Positions 23,817 to 35,332 of a DNA stretch of 64,000 nt are shown here, one piece after another. The position numbers and the translations under genes are program-made. Origin of the DNA: Elymus sibiricus (lineage: Eukaryota; Streptophyta; Magnoliopsida; Poales; Poaceae); the NCBI GenBank assembly GCA_039707655.1, contig CM077676.1, forward strand, positions 377,646,114 through 377,710,113, given 5' to 3'. The first letter of the stretch is position 1; every line of letters begins with the position of its first letter. Under the pieces are notes generated by a model. It was not told the DNA's origin. It saw nothing but the letters and a program-made list of their open reading frames with translations, and searched no databases.

Positions 23817-25382
23817 TGCTACTTGTAGCTTGCGTTGGTATTTTCCCCGAAGAGGAAGGGATGATGCAGCACAGTAGAGGTAAGTATTTTCCTCAGTTAT
23901 GAAACCAAGGTTATCAATCCAGTAGGAGAATCACGCAACACCTCGTTAGCAGTACCAGCACACAAACAACAAATCCTTGCACCCAACGCAAACGAGGGGT
24001 TGTCAATCCCTCGGCGGTCAATTGCAAGATTAAATTGTATGGTGATAGATAGATAGATTAAACAAAAATACAAAATAAAATAAATAAAAGAAAAGTGCAG
24101 CAAGGTATTTTTAGGGTTTTTAATATATGATTTAGATAGACCCGGGGCCCATAGTTTTCACTAGAGGCTTCTCTCAAGAAAATAGCATACGGTGGGTAGA
24201 CAAATTACTGTTGGGCAATTGATAGAAAAGCAAATAATCATGATGATATCCAAGGCAATGATCATGTATATAGGCATCACGTCCGAGATAAGTAGACCGA
24301 CTCCTGCCTGCATCTACTACTATTACTCCACACATCGACCGCTATCCAGCATGCATCTAGTGTATTAAGTCCATAAAGAGGGGAGTAACGCCTTAAGCAA
24401 GATGGCATGATGTAGACAAAGTAAACTCGCGCATGAATAAACCCCATCTTTTTACCCTTAATAGCAACGATACATACGTGTCATGTCCCTTTCTGTCACT
24501 GGGATTGAGCACCGCAAGATCGAACCCATTACAAAGCACCTCTTCCCATGGCAAGATAAATCAATCTAGTTGGCCAAACCAAATCAATAGATCGGAGAAG
24601 AAATACGGAGCTATAATAATCATGCATAAAAGAGATCAGAGAAGACTCAAATAATATTCATGGATAATCTAATCATAAACTCACAATTCATCGGATCCCA
24701 ACAAACACACCACAAAAAGTGATTACATCGGATAGAACTCCAAGAACATCGAGGAGAACATTGTATTGAAGATCAAAAAGAGAGAAGAAGCCATCTAGCT
24801 ACTAACTATGGACCCGAAGGTCTGTGGTAAACTACTCACGCATCATCGGAAGGGCAGCAAGGTTGATGTAGAGCCCCTCCGTGATCGATTCCCCCTCCGA
24901 CGGAGTGCCGGAAAAGGCCTCCAGATGGGATCTCTCGAGAACAGAAACTTGCGACGGCGGAAAAAGTATTTCGTGGACTCCCTTGTTGGTTTCCCAATTT
25001 TTGGGAATTTATAGTGGTGGAATTAGGTTAAAAGAGGCAGAGATGGGCCCACGAGGCACCAGGGCGCGCCTGCCCCTCCAGGCGCGCCCTGGGGGCTCGT
25101 GGCCACCTCCTGGGGTTTCTGGCCTCCTCCCGAAGCTTCTAGTGTTGGTTATGTCCAGAAAAAAATCTCCAAAAAGTTTCGTGGCATTTGTACTTCGTTT
25201 GGTATTGATATTCTGTAAAACCAAAAATAGGCAGAAAACAACAACTAGCACTGGGCACTAAGTTAATAGGTTAGTCCCAAGAAATGATGTATAATTGCTG
25301 TAAATGCATATAAAAACATCCAAGATTGATAATATAACAGCATGGAACAATCAAAAATTATAGATACGTTGGAGACGTATCA
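23817..25382 (-). repeat. SabB 3' LTR (right arm)
   Basis: A 1,566-bp LTR with a minus-strand TATAAAT box (25007-25013 on plus). A 14-bp perfect GC hairpin (CCAGGGCGCGCCTG at 25059-25072, partner 25079-25092) lies upstream of the TATA box. A polypurine tract complement sits at 25383-25396. Confidence 0.93.
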
Positions 25383-26699
25383 GCATCCCCAAGCTTAATT
25401 CCTGCTCGTCCTCGAGTAGGTAAATGATAAAAACAGAATTTTTGATGTGGAATGCTGCCTATCATATTCATCATATATTCTTTTCTTTTATAGCATGGAC
25501 ATTTGGACTTGAATGATTCAAAGCAATAGTCTATAGTTTGACATGAATATATAAATAGTCAAGCATACTAACAAGCAACCATGCTTTTCAAAATATCAAC
25601 GCTAAAGAAAGTTATCCCTAGCCCATTATGCTCAATCATTGATCCATTCATGGAACACACTCAATATTAGCTACATCCAATGCACAAGTATGACAATAGT
25701 GCTCTCTAGTTGGTGCTTTATAAGAGAAGATGGAGACCCAAATAAAAATAAAAATTGCATAAAAGTAAATAGATAGGCCCTTCGCAAAGGGAAGCGGAGA
25801 TTTGCAAATGTGCCAGAGCTCAAGGCTTAAAAAGAGAGATAAAAATATTTTGAGAGGCATGCTTTTCCTGTCAACGAAAACGACCGAGAATTCCCAATAT
25901 CTTCCATGCTAGACACATCATAGGCGGTTCCCAAACAGAAAGTAAAGTTTATTTCCTTTCCACCATTCTTTCACAATCCATGGCTAGCCGTATCCACGGG
26001 TGCCCTCCATACCAACACTTTCCAAGGAATTTTGTTGTTATTAATTTTTGATTTCATTGTGGGACTGGGCATCCCTATTACCAGCCACTCTCTCGTGCAA
26101 TGACAAGTGAATAAACACTCATCGTGAGAATAACAAACCTAGCATGGAAAATATTGGCCACCCCCTGCCGCTTCATGAGCGGTACGGGCACACAAAACGA
26201 AAAATTATTTTGAAAATTAGAGTTGGCACATGCAAATTTACTTGGAACGGCATGGAAATACCGCATATAGGTAGATATGGTGGACTCATTTGGCACAACT
26301 TGGGTTTAAAGAATTTGGATGCACAAGCAGTATTTCCGCTTAGTACAAATGAAGGCTAGCAAATAGATTGAGAAGCAACCAACCAAAAAATGAAAACGGT
26401 CATAAACATGCATTGAACATAACTAACACCGAATAATGCACCATAAGTAGGATATAATTTCTTTGCATAACTATTGACTTAATGTGCATGCATAGGGAAT
26501 CACAAACCTTAACACAAATATTCTTACTAAATCACAATTACTCACTAACATGGCTCACATATTATCATCTCCATATCGCAAAACTATTGCAAGGAATCAC
26601 ACTTATCATATCCAATGATCTATATGAAAGTTTTTATTATATCCCTCTTGAATATTCATCACTTTGGGACCAAATTCATATCTTGTGCAAATTACCATT

Positions 26700-26970
26700 A
26701 GTATTATCAACTCTCAAAAAGATATAAGTGAAGCATGAGAGTGAAAATATTTCTTCAAAATTTTCATCTTATCAACTCTCAAAATAACTTAAGTGAAGCA
26801 TGAGAGTTTATTTCTTCAAAATTTTAGTCTTATCAAGTCTCAAAATAATATAAGTGAAGCATGAGAGTTCATTTCTTCAAAATATAGCCACCACCGTGCT
26901 CAAAAAGATTTAGGTGAAGCACTAGAGCAACTGCGTAGCTCAAAAAATTTAAGTGAAGCACATAGAGTAT
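26700..26970. repeat. Short tandem repeat in SabB
   Basis: About five imperfect units, roughly 40-65 bp apart, each with the core AAGTGAAGCA followed by GAGAG or a similar end and TTTCTTCAAAA. Similar units occur at 1-90, 9290-9490 and 17290-17480, so it is a family feature. The unit number differs between SabA and SabB. Confidence 0.7.
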
Positions 26971-27425
26971 TCTAACAAATTATGATAAACGTGTGGCTCT
27001 CTCAAAATAGGTGTGTTCAGCAAGGATGATTGTGACAAACTAAAAAGCAAACAAAGCAAAGACTCATATAATACACGACGCTCCAAGCAAAACTCATATC
27101 ATGTGACGAATAAAAATATAGCTCCAAGTAAAATTACCGATGGTTGGTTGAAGAAAGAGGGGATGCCTTCCGGGGCATCCCCACGCTTAGACGCTTGAGT
27201 CTTCCTTGAATATTACCTCGGGGTGCCTCAGGCATCCGCAAGCTTAGACGCTTAGGTCTTCCTTGAATATTAGCTTGGGGTGCCTCGGGCATCCCCAAGC
27301 TTAGGCTCTTGCCACTCCTTATTCCTTCATCCATCGTGATCTCACCCAAAACTTGAAAACTTCAATCACACAAAAGTCAACAAAACCTTCGTGAGATCCG
27401 TTAGTATAACAAAATAAATCACTAC

Positions 27426-28489
27426 TGTTCGCACACGAACACGTCACCGTGTACCTCCAACGCCGAGGGTGATGCACCGCAGCTCACGTCGAAGGAGACC
27501 CGTCCGGAAGCGCGGTACGCAAGCAATCCGGCGGGCGCTTTTGAGCACCCGAAACCCCACGCGCCCGGGAGGGACCCTATCTGGACGCGCGGCGGCTATG
27601 GGCTGCCCTAGGTCGGTTTGTCCGCCCCTAGAGCCTCGAGGATCGCTGCCCTTCAACACGAAGAACGAACGAAGAACGAGAGAGAAAGAACAAGGGAGAG
27701 ATGTAAAACTAGGTAAAAAGTAGATGTGTTTGTTCGATTGTGTGTTGTTCAATCGGCCGTGACCTCTCATGTATATAAGAGGCGGCTGGACTTCCCGTGC
27801 AAGGAAAGGTTTGGATTCACGTCCAAAACCCTAATTTGGGTCCAACTCGGAGTCCAAACTTTCCAAAACTGTTCGGTTTAAAAGCTGGCTGCACCTTGCG
27901 GGTCACTTTTGAGGCAGTAAATGATCTCGGATGGAAATGTGCCCAAAAGCAATTTTAACCGTTTCGACGAGAAGAACAACTTTCATGTTGAACGTTTTTC
28001 GATCTGAGGCCATCTTGAGTGGTTTTTCGGCCGTTTTCTAAAGTCTGCAGCAGAGAAATCCGAAACCCGGATGGTTGCCCCCGGAGTGTCCGGCCTGCAG
28101 CAGAGAAATCTGAAACCCGGAGGGTTGCCCCCGGAGGGTCCGGCCATCTACTATAGCAGCATCTTGTAGCGTCTGTAACTTTTGCATACGATCTCGGATT
28201 GAGACAATTTTTATATCAAAATTGACCGATTCGACGAGACAAAGACAATCCGTGTAGATCATTTTCTCATAGGAAGCCGTCTTGGAGGCGTAATCGGCCG
28301 AATAGTACTCTGAATATAAAATCTTTGTACTTTGAGCACAACTTCGGCCCTCAAGATGAGATCGGATGGCGATGACCCAAAGTTCAAATATATTCATGTC
28401 AATAATACAAAACTTCTTCATGTAGATCACTTCTTCATTTTAGGCCATCTTAATAATGTCTTTGGCCATGCCAAAATCTGGTGTCAACA
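27426..28489 (-). mobile_element. Solo LTR (1,064 bp) inside SabB
   Basis: Termini are TGTTCG and CAACA, flanked by the perfect 5-bp duplication ACTAC (27421-27425 and 28490-28494). SabA shows the uninterrupted form of this site. In the minus orientation it starts TGTTGACACC and has a TATATA box near 27770, which I take as the transcribed direction. It is GC-rich compared with SabB. A 50-bp unit (CTGCAGCAGAGAAATC...) is tandemly duplicated at about 28047-28144. It lacks internal sequence, so it arose by LTR-LTR recombination. Confidence 0.9.
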
Positions 28490-28988
28490 ACTACTTTAAG
28501 TACTGTTGCAAACCCATTCATATTTTATTTTTGCATTATACCTATTGTATTCTAACTTCTCCATGGCTTATACCCCCGATACAATCCATAGTTTCATTAA
28601 AACAAGCAAGCAACACATCAAAAACAGAATCTGTCAAAAACAGAACAGTCTGTAGCAATCTATTTAAAAGCCATACTTCTGTAACTCCAAAAATTCTGAA
28701 AAATTAGGACAACGTGGGCAATTCATATACCAATACTGTGTAAAAATTTCAGATTTTATGACGCTCCAGTAAAGAACCAAAATTCCAGCACTGGACGCAA
28801 AACTTTCTGTTTTCCAAACAGCATCAATTATACTCTCTTCCAAATCATCCTAAAGGCTTTACTTGGCACAAACACTAATTAAAAACTCAAAAACATGATC
28901 ATAACAGTAGCATAAATATGAAAACTCACCATAACAGAAACAAAAAGTAAAAATTTATTTTATTCATTGGGTTGCCTCCCAACAAGCG

Positions 28989-30179
28989 CTATTGTTTTAT
29001 GGCCCTAGCTAGGCATAATGCATAGTTTGAAATATTGTCATCTTTCAAGTTGATTCCGTAAGTGGCCCTCATAATGGATTCATATGGTGCTTTAATTTTC
29101 TTCCTAGGGAAATGTTCCATACCCTTTTTTAATGGAAATTGAAATTTTATATTCCCTTTTTTCATGTCAATAACGGCACCTATGGTTCGTAAGAACGGTC
29201 TACCAAGTATTATTGGGCAAGAAGGATTGCATTCAATGTCAAGTACAATAAAATCAATGGGCACATAGTTCCTATTTGGAAGAATAAGAACATCATTAAT
29301 CCTACCCAAAGGCTTTTTAATAGTGGAATCCGCAAGATGTAAATTAAGAGAGCATTCATCTATATTGGTAAAACCTAGCACATCACATAGAGATTTTGGA
29401 ATTGTGGAAACATTAGCACCCAAATTACATAAAGCATTGCACTCATAATTTTTAATTTTAACTTTAATGGTGGGTTCCCATTGATCATATAATTTTCTAG
29501 GAATTGAAATTTCTAGTTCTAGCTTTTCTTCTAATGCTTTCATCATTGCTTCTACGATGTGTTTAGTAAAAGCCTTATTTTGCTCATAAGCGTTGGGTGA
29601 ATTTAACATGGATTGTAACAAAGAAATACACTCAATCAAAGAACAATTATCATAATTAAAATCTTTGTAATCCAAGAGAGTGGGCACATCGCTATTTAAA
29701 GTTTTTACCTCTCCAAACCCACTTTTATCAATTTTCTTATGAAGATTTTCATCCTCCGAATTATGGGAACGCCTACTAGCTAAAGTTGACTCTTCTTCAG
29801 TCCCCTTTTCATCAAGTTTTATATTGCTAAACAAAGAATCAATAGATGAAACACCAATCATTTTAATATCCTCATCATTACTATGTTTTAATGATTCCGG
29901 CTTAGCTGCCATTTGATTTACTAGCGTAGCTTGCGCATCAGAAATTTTTCCTAACAAATTTTCAGTAAGAGAAAATTGAGATTGAAGATTAGCAACTTCT
30001 TTACTAACATTATCGAGTTGTTTTGCAATAGCATCCAATAGAGTAGAGTGTTCTTTGAGTTCCTCGGTAAAAAATTTGTTGTGCTCAAACTGCGTAGTCA
30101 TGTAATCTTTAGTATTTTTCTCAATTTCGGACAAAATTTTATAATAAGAGGTATCATAATAATTTTCACGGGGCATCAT
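28989..30179 (-). CDS. SabB gag/protease-like protein
   Basis: An intact frame of 396 codons from the ATG pair after the primer binding site (MMPRENYYD); the longer upstream opening is leader sequence. The N-terminal third is coiled-coil-like and charged. The motif SGFGEVKTL occurs near residue 150. The C-terminal half is an Athila-type retropepsin: LGANVS-x-IPK, LADSTIKKPLG, DFIVLD, PIILGRPFLR, then the PLKKGMEHFP tail. The catalytic Asp of the usual DLGA motif reads Asn (AAT at 29424-29426, residue 252), so proteolysis is probably lost. There is no RT or integrase. It would act in particle assembly and processing; that role is inferred from the family. Confidence 0.8.
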   Translation of the reverse strand: MMPRENYYDTSYYKILSEIEKNTKDYMTTQFEHNKFFTEELKEHSTLLDAIAKQLDNVSKEVANLQSQFSLTENLLGKISDAQATLVNQMAAKPESLKHSNDEDIKMIGVSSIDSLFSNIKLDEKGTEEESTLASRRSHNSEDENLHKKIDKSGFGEVKTLNSDVPTLLDYKDFNYDNCSLIECISLLQSMLNSPNAYEQNKAFTKHIVEAMMKALEEKLELEISIPRKLYDQWEPTIKVKIKNYECNALCNLGANVSTIPKSLCDVLGFTNIDECSLNLHLADSTIKKPLGRINDVLILPNRNYVPIDFIVLDIECNPSCPIILGRPFLRTIGAVIDMKKGNIKFQFPLKKGMEHFPRKKIKAPYESIMRATYGINLKDDNISNYALCLARAIKQ

Positions 30180-30361
30180 GATTAAGTAAACAAGGTAACA
30201 AGCAAACAAGCAAAAAATAAAAAGGTGAACGGAAAATATTTTTGTATTTTGCAAAAACTTTTTAGAAGTGGGGGGGATGAAAACGAGAGGCAAAGGCAAA
30301 TAAAATAAATGCAAGGAGATGAGAGTTTATGCGAAGGTACTTGATAGATGTTGATGATGTC

Positions 30362-30379
30362 TCCACGGCAACGGCACCA
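30362..30379 (-). promoter_or_regulatory. SabB primer binding site
   Basis: The reverse complement TGGTGCCGTTGCCGTGGA matches the tRNA-Asp site with two mismatches, 11 bases from the 5' LTR edge. Confidence 0.85.
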
Positions 30380-30390
30380 GAAATTCTTCC

Positions 30391-31953
30391 TGCTACTTGT
30401 AGCTTGCGTTGGTATTTTCCCCGAAAAGGAAGGGATGATGCAGCACAGTAGAGGTAAGTATTTCCCTCAGTTATGAAACCAAGGTTATCAATCCAGTAGG
30501 AGAATCACACAACACCTCGTTAGCAGTACCTGCACACAAACAATAAATCCTTGCACCCAACGCAAATGAGGGGTTGTCAATCCCTCGGCGGTCAATTGCA
30601 AGATTAAATTGTATGGTGATAGATAGATAGATTAAAAAAATACAAAATAAAATAAATAAAAGAAAAGTGGAGCAATGTATTTTTAGGGTTTTTAATATAT
30701 GATTTAGATAGACCCGGGGCCCATAGTTTTCACTAGAGGCTTCTCTCAAGAAAATAGCATACGGTGGGTAGACAAATTATTGTTGGGCAACTGATAGAAA
30801 AGCAAATAATCATGACAATATCCAAGGCAATGATCATGTATATAGGCATCACGTCCGAGACAAGTAGACCGACTCCTGCCTGCATCTACTACTATTACTC
30901 CACACATCGACTGCTATCCAGCATGCATCTAGTGTATTAAGTCCATAAAGAACGGAGTAACGCCTTAAGCAAGATGACATGATGTAGAGAAAGTAAACTC
31001 ATGCATGAATAAACCCCATCTTTTTACCCTTAATAGCAACGATACATACGTGTCGTGTCCCTTTTTGTCACTGGGATTGAGCACCGCAAGATCAAACCCA
31101 TTACAAAGCACCTCTTCCCATGGCAAGATAAATCAATCTAGTTGGCCAAACCAAATCAATAGATCAGAGAAGAAATACGAAGCTATAATAATCATGCATA
31201 AAAGAGATCAGAGAAGACTCAAATAATATTCTTGGATAATCTGATCATAAACTCACAATTCATCGGATCCCAACAAACACACCACAAAAAGTGATTACAT
31301 CGGATAGAACTCCCAGAACATCGAGGAGAATGCTGTATTGAAGATCAAAAAGAGAGAAGAAGCCATCTAGCTACTAACTATGGACCCGAAGGTCTATGGT
31401 AAACTACTCACGCATCATCAGAAAGGCAGCAAGGTTGATGTAGAGCCCCTCCCCGATCGATTGCCCCTCCGGCGGAGTGCCGAAAAAGGCCTCCAGATGG
31501 GATCTCTCGAGAACAGAAACATGCGGCGGCGGAAAAAGTATTTCGTGGACTCCCTTGTTGGTTTCCCGATTTTTGGCAATTTATAGTGGTGGAATTAGGT
31601 CAAAAGAGGCAGAGGTGGGCCCACGAGCCATCAGGGCGCGCCTGCCCCCCCAGGCGCGCCCTGGTGGCTCATGGCCACCTCCTGGGGCTTTTGGCCTCCT
31701 CCCGAAGCTTCTAGTGTTGGTTATGTCCAGAAAAAATCTCCAATTTTTTTTGTGGATTTGGACTTCGTTTGGTATTGATATTCTGTAAAACCAAAAAACA
31801 AGCAGAAAACAACAACTGGCATTGGGCACTAAGTTAATAGGTTAGTCCCAAAAAATGATGTATAATTGTTGTAAATGCATATAAAAACATCCAAGATTGA
31901 TAATATAACAACATGGAACAATAAAAAATTATAGATACGTTAGAGACGTATCA
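30391..31953 (-). repeat. SabB 5' LTR
   Basis: A 1,563-bp LTR with a minus-strand TATAAAT box (31579-31585 on plus) and the same GC hairpin upstream. It differs from the 3' LTR at scattered sites and small indels, so the insertion is not very recent. Confidence 0.93.
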
Positions 31954-31958
31954 GCCGC

Positions 31959-32620
31959 CCATTCTTGCTGCCCCTCAGGAGAAGGAGCCAATGCTGTTAT
32001 ATATTGTAGCCAACAGCAAGGCCATGAGTGTTGTAGTTGTTGTGGAGCACAAGGAGGCAAGCAAAGAGTACCCAGTTCAGTGCCCAGTATATTATATCAG
32101 TGAAGTGCTCATAGAGTCCAAGCAGTGGTATCCGAATTGGCAGAAGCTGGTATACGGTGTATTCATGGCAAGCCGGAAGTTGAAACACTATTTCCATGAG
32201 CACCCAATTACTGTGGTCAGTTCAGCACCCCTTGGAGACATCATTCAGAACAGGGAAGCTACTGGCCGGGTTGCCAAGTGGGCGATTGAACTTGGGCCAC
32301 ATCATCTCAAATATATGCCATGAACTGCTATTAAATCTCAAGCTTTGGTGGACTTCATCAATGACTGGACCGAATTACAGGCTCCAGAGGAGAAGCTGGA
32401 TACCACATATTGGTCTATTCACTTCGATGGTTCCAGGCAATTGGAAGGCTCGGGGGCTGGAGTTGTGATAACTTCCTCACGAGGTGAAAAGTTTTGTTAT
32501 GTTTTACGACTTATGTTTCCTTGTACTAACAATGCAGCTGAATATGAGGCCTTGCTTCATGGGCTCCGTATGGCAAAGGATATGAACTTAAGCTGGGTCA
32601 GGTGACTTGGCGACTTAGAT
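31959..32620 (+). pseudogene. Tat1 RNase H and second RNase H
   Basis: Continues the RT frame after SabB. First comes the gypsy RNase H connection (PMLLYIVANS, PVYYISEVL, KLKHYFHEH). Then comes a second, archaeal-type RNase H beginning IHFDGSRQLEGSGAG with NNAAEYEALLHGL. A dual RNase H is characteristic of Tat elements. In-frame TGA codons at 32321 and 32603 sit where CGA (Arg) codons are expected. No frameshift is seen. Confidence 0.88.
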
Positions 32621-34180
32621 TTGGTGGCTCAGCAAGTTTCTGGAACCTGGGATTCTAAGGATCCCCTGATGGCGGCTTATCGACGCGAGGTTACAAACAC
32701 CGCCGGGTATTTCACCGGATATCAGGTGGATCATATTGATCGCCGGCTTAACGAGGCGGCAGATGCATTGTCTCGTTTGGGGTCTCAGCGAAAGCCTGTT
32801 CCACCCAATGTTTTTCTAGATGTGTTGCACAACCCGTCAGTCAAGTTACCGATGGATGAAGACCTTGCTATTCCTGATCCAGAGGCGGCTCTAGTGGCCG
32901 CTGTTCATGCTATACCAGATTGGACAGTACCTTACCTGGCTTATCTAAGCCGTGGTGAGCTCCCAGCAGAGGAAATCCTCGCTCGACAGATCATCAGGCG
33001 GTCCAAGTCCATGACTATAGTCAATGGCGAGTTGCATAGGCGAAGTGTCACAGGCGTCTTTCAGCGTTGTGTTTCTCTTGAGGAAGGTCGAGCCATTCTC
33101 AATGAAATCCACTCTGGCGATTGTGGGAATCATGCCGGCTCAAGGTCATTGGTTGCAAAGGCTTTTCGGCATGGTTTTTACTGGCTTACGGCTCATGCGG
33201 ATGCAGAGGATATTGTCCGCAAATGTGATGGTTGTCAAAAATTTGCTCGTCAAGCTCATGTGCCGGCTCAGGAGTTGTGGATGATTCCCATAACCTGGCC
33301 TTTTGCAGTCTGGGGACTTGACATGGTTGGACCCTTCAAGAGATCCAAAAATAAGCACACTCACCTATTGGTGGCAGTCGATAAATTCACTAAGTGGATT
33401 GAAGTTGAGCCGGTTAGCCGTTGCGACGCTGCTACAGCGGTTAAATTCCTCAAAAAATTAATCTATCATTTTGGCTACCCACATAGCATTATTACAAACA
33501 ATGGCATCAATCTTTAAAAAGGAGTCACGAAGCAGTTCTGTCAGCAGGAGCACATCAGGCTGGACGTAGCACCTGTGGTGCATCCTCAGTCTAATGGATA
33601 GGCAGAACGTGCTAATCAAGAGCTGCTACGCGGTATCAAACCTCGGCTCATGCTGCCTTTACAACACACGCTGGGTTGCTGGGAAGAGGAGTTACCCGCA
33701 GTACTTTGGAGCATACGGACAACTCCCAACAGGTCGGCAGGCTACACACCGTTTTTCCTGGTCTATGGTGCAGAGGCTGTCCTTCCAAGTGATATTTGTC
33801 ATGACTCCCCTCGGATTATAGCTTATGCGGAGACTGACAATGAACAAGCTCGCCAGGATGCTCTTGATGGTCTGGAGGAAGAACGTGAACTTGCCGCATC
33901 CAGATCGGCAATCTACCAACAAGACCTACGTCGCTATCACAGCCATAGAGTTTGAAGCCATACATTTCAGGAAGGTGACTTAGTGCTCCATTTGATACAA
34001 GATCAGACAAGCATGCATAAGGTTTTGCCTCCTTGGGAAGGACCCTTCTTCGTTAGCAAGAATCTCAACAACGGGTCATACTACCTCGTTGACATACGTG
34101 AAGCAAATCAGTCACGTACCTCTGAAGAGGAGGGCACCCGACCCTGGAATATTGCACATCTCCGGCCATACTATACCTAA
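32621..34180 (+). pseudogene. Tat1 second RNase H end and integrase
   Basis: Starts with the last RNase H strand (DSKDPLMAAY, NEAADALSRL), then the integrase zinc finger (H-x-H before C-D-G-C) and the catalytic core. The first Asp (GLDMVGPF) is intact; the second reads Asn (ITNNG at about 33493). The Glu after QSNG is intact, but the codon before it is TAG. In-frame stops: 33515 TAA, 33599 TAG, 33953 TGA. The chromatin-binding C-terminus follows to the natural end PYYT at 34180. All parts are in one frame with RT. It cannot make an active integrase. Confidence 0.9.
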
Positions 34181-35332
34181 GTCATGGACTGGGTAGTATC
34201 TTTTGTACATACCTACATCATGTATATACATATTCTGATCAATGAAATAAAGCCGGCGTCTCTATATAAGAGAGATTGTCGTTTCGCCTCAAATTGTGTG
34301 TTGAGTCTTTATTCTTTGATCATTGGTTACTTGGGGGCTTCCAAGTCATCGAGTTTAGCTTTAACATCCCTTTTAACCCAGCAAAAAGCCAACATTTCTT
34401 GGTTAAACCTGCCTGTTAGCAAGATGCTACTCCGAAAAGGTGACCCGGTGTACGCCCGTCGAGTCAATCACAGAGGTGACCCTGAACTCGTCAGCGTTAA
34501 AACACTAGTTGGTCATGTGAGAGCCAGCTTTCAAAGAGCTAGGATAAACCAAAAGAGGCGATAAAGCCTGCTTCAAGAAAGCGAATCAGACTCGAGCCTT
34601 GAAAGCCGGCCTTTCAGTCGTGCCTTGCAAGCCGGCTTTTAAATTTATTGTTTTCTGCATTAGTATCATATGCATGCATACATCCATACATTGCATATAT
34701 TCCTGTACTACGGTTATTTCTTGTTTTAAGTCGGCACATTAATTTGCCGGGTTGTCACACAGCTAGAGTTTCTCAATGAACACCACTGGTGTTTTCAGTT
34801 GCCCGCGTAGCCAGGTCTCAGATATCGGTCCAGGTCGTGCCTTGAAAGCCGACTTATTATATCTTTTACGATATTTTTTTATACTTATATATGATTATAG
34901 TTATTGCAAATTTTCATCAAATTTTGCCGGGTTGCATGGATAACCCGGCCTTTCCATATCTCTCTTAAGAATGTTGCAGCATATTTTGGCGGGTCATTTT
35001 GGCAATCATAGCTGCGCTATTGAAGACATTTCATGACTGCCACTTTCAAACATCAGCCGCAGTCATATCATGGAACAAACAAGACAAGTTCTTGGTCAGA
35101 TGTACGAAGACATCATCAGTAGCAGATCAAGCAAAGTTTTACTACGCTATTACAAGCCGCATCAGGGCCAAAAATACGATCAAGTGTTTTTCACATTAAT
35201 CATGGAGCTTCATGGCTATGAGCCGGCAAGCTGGCCTTCTGACTCACGATTGGCACCACTGGATGCCGGGTCAGCTTGCGCCGTCGCATCTATTTCTGCC
35301 ATATGGAGGTCGTCCTGCAGCCATTGGATGGA
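34181..35332. other. Tat1 region between pol and the antisense gene
   Basis: No coding signal. It contains repeated CCGGC-rich phrases (GCCTTGAAAGCCGG twice) and a polypurine-like ACTTGGGGGCTT at 34329-34340. Confidence 0.5.

Larger units (their letters stand above)
13434..26783 (+). repeat. Right arm of a giant inverted repeat
   Basis: Inverted partner of 1-13349. It ends inside SabB only because the left arm leaves the window there; SabB itself continues unbroken to 31953. Private substitutions separate the arms: TAG at 22799 here versus CAG opposite it at 3985, and CGG at 22997 here versus TGG on the other arm (3787). Confidence 0.97.
25383..28988 (-). other. SabB internal non-coding region
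   Basis: No credible ORF. It contains a short tandem repeat (26700-26970), three polypurine-like GGGCATCC-x4-GCTTA motifs (27174-27303), the 1,064-bp solo LTR, and the AT-rich block (28600-28860) also found in SabA and SabC. Confidence 0.75.
23817..31953 (-). mobile_element. SabB, complete Sabrina/WHAM-like LTR element
   Basis: Both LTRs are present (3' 23817-25382, 5' 30391-31953), in minus orientation, with a perfect 5-bp target duplication GCCGC at 23812-23816 and 31954-31958. Total 8,137 bp, of which 1,064 bp is a later solo LTR. Removing the element and one TSD copy restores the Tat1 reading frame exactly. It encodes one gag/protease-like ORF and no RT or integrase, so it would need help from another element. 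The palindrome arm ends somewhere inside or beyond this element. Confidence 0.95.

Noticed and set aside
1..26783. Two independent insertions of SabA and SabB in opposite orientation
   Set aside because: The mirrored Tat1 host sequence and identical junctions on both sides require duplication of a single nested structure.
27444..27770. ORFs on both strands in GC-rich sequence inside SabB
   Set aside because: They fall inside the 1,064-bp solo LTR defined by its TSD and are not conserved genes.
28047..28145. Two direct 50-bp repeats as a possible CRISPR-like array
   Set aside because: Only two adjacent units without spacers, inside a plant LTR. This is a tandem duplication.
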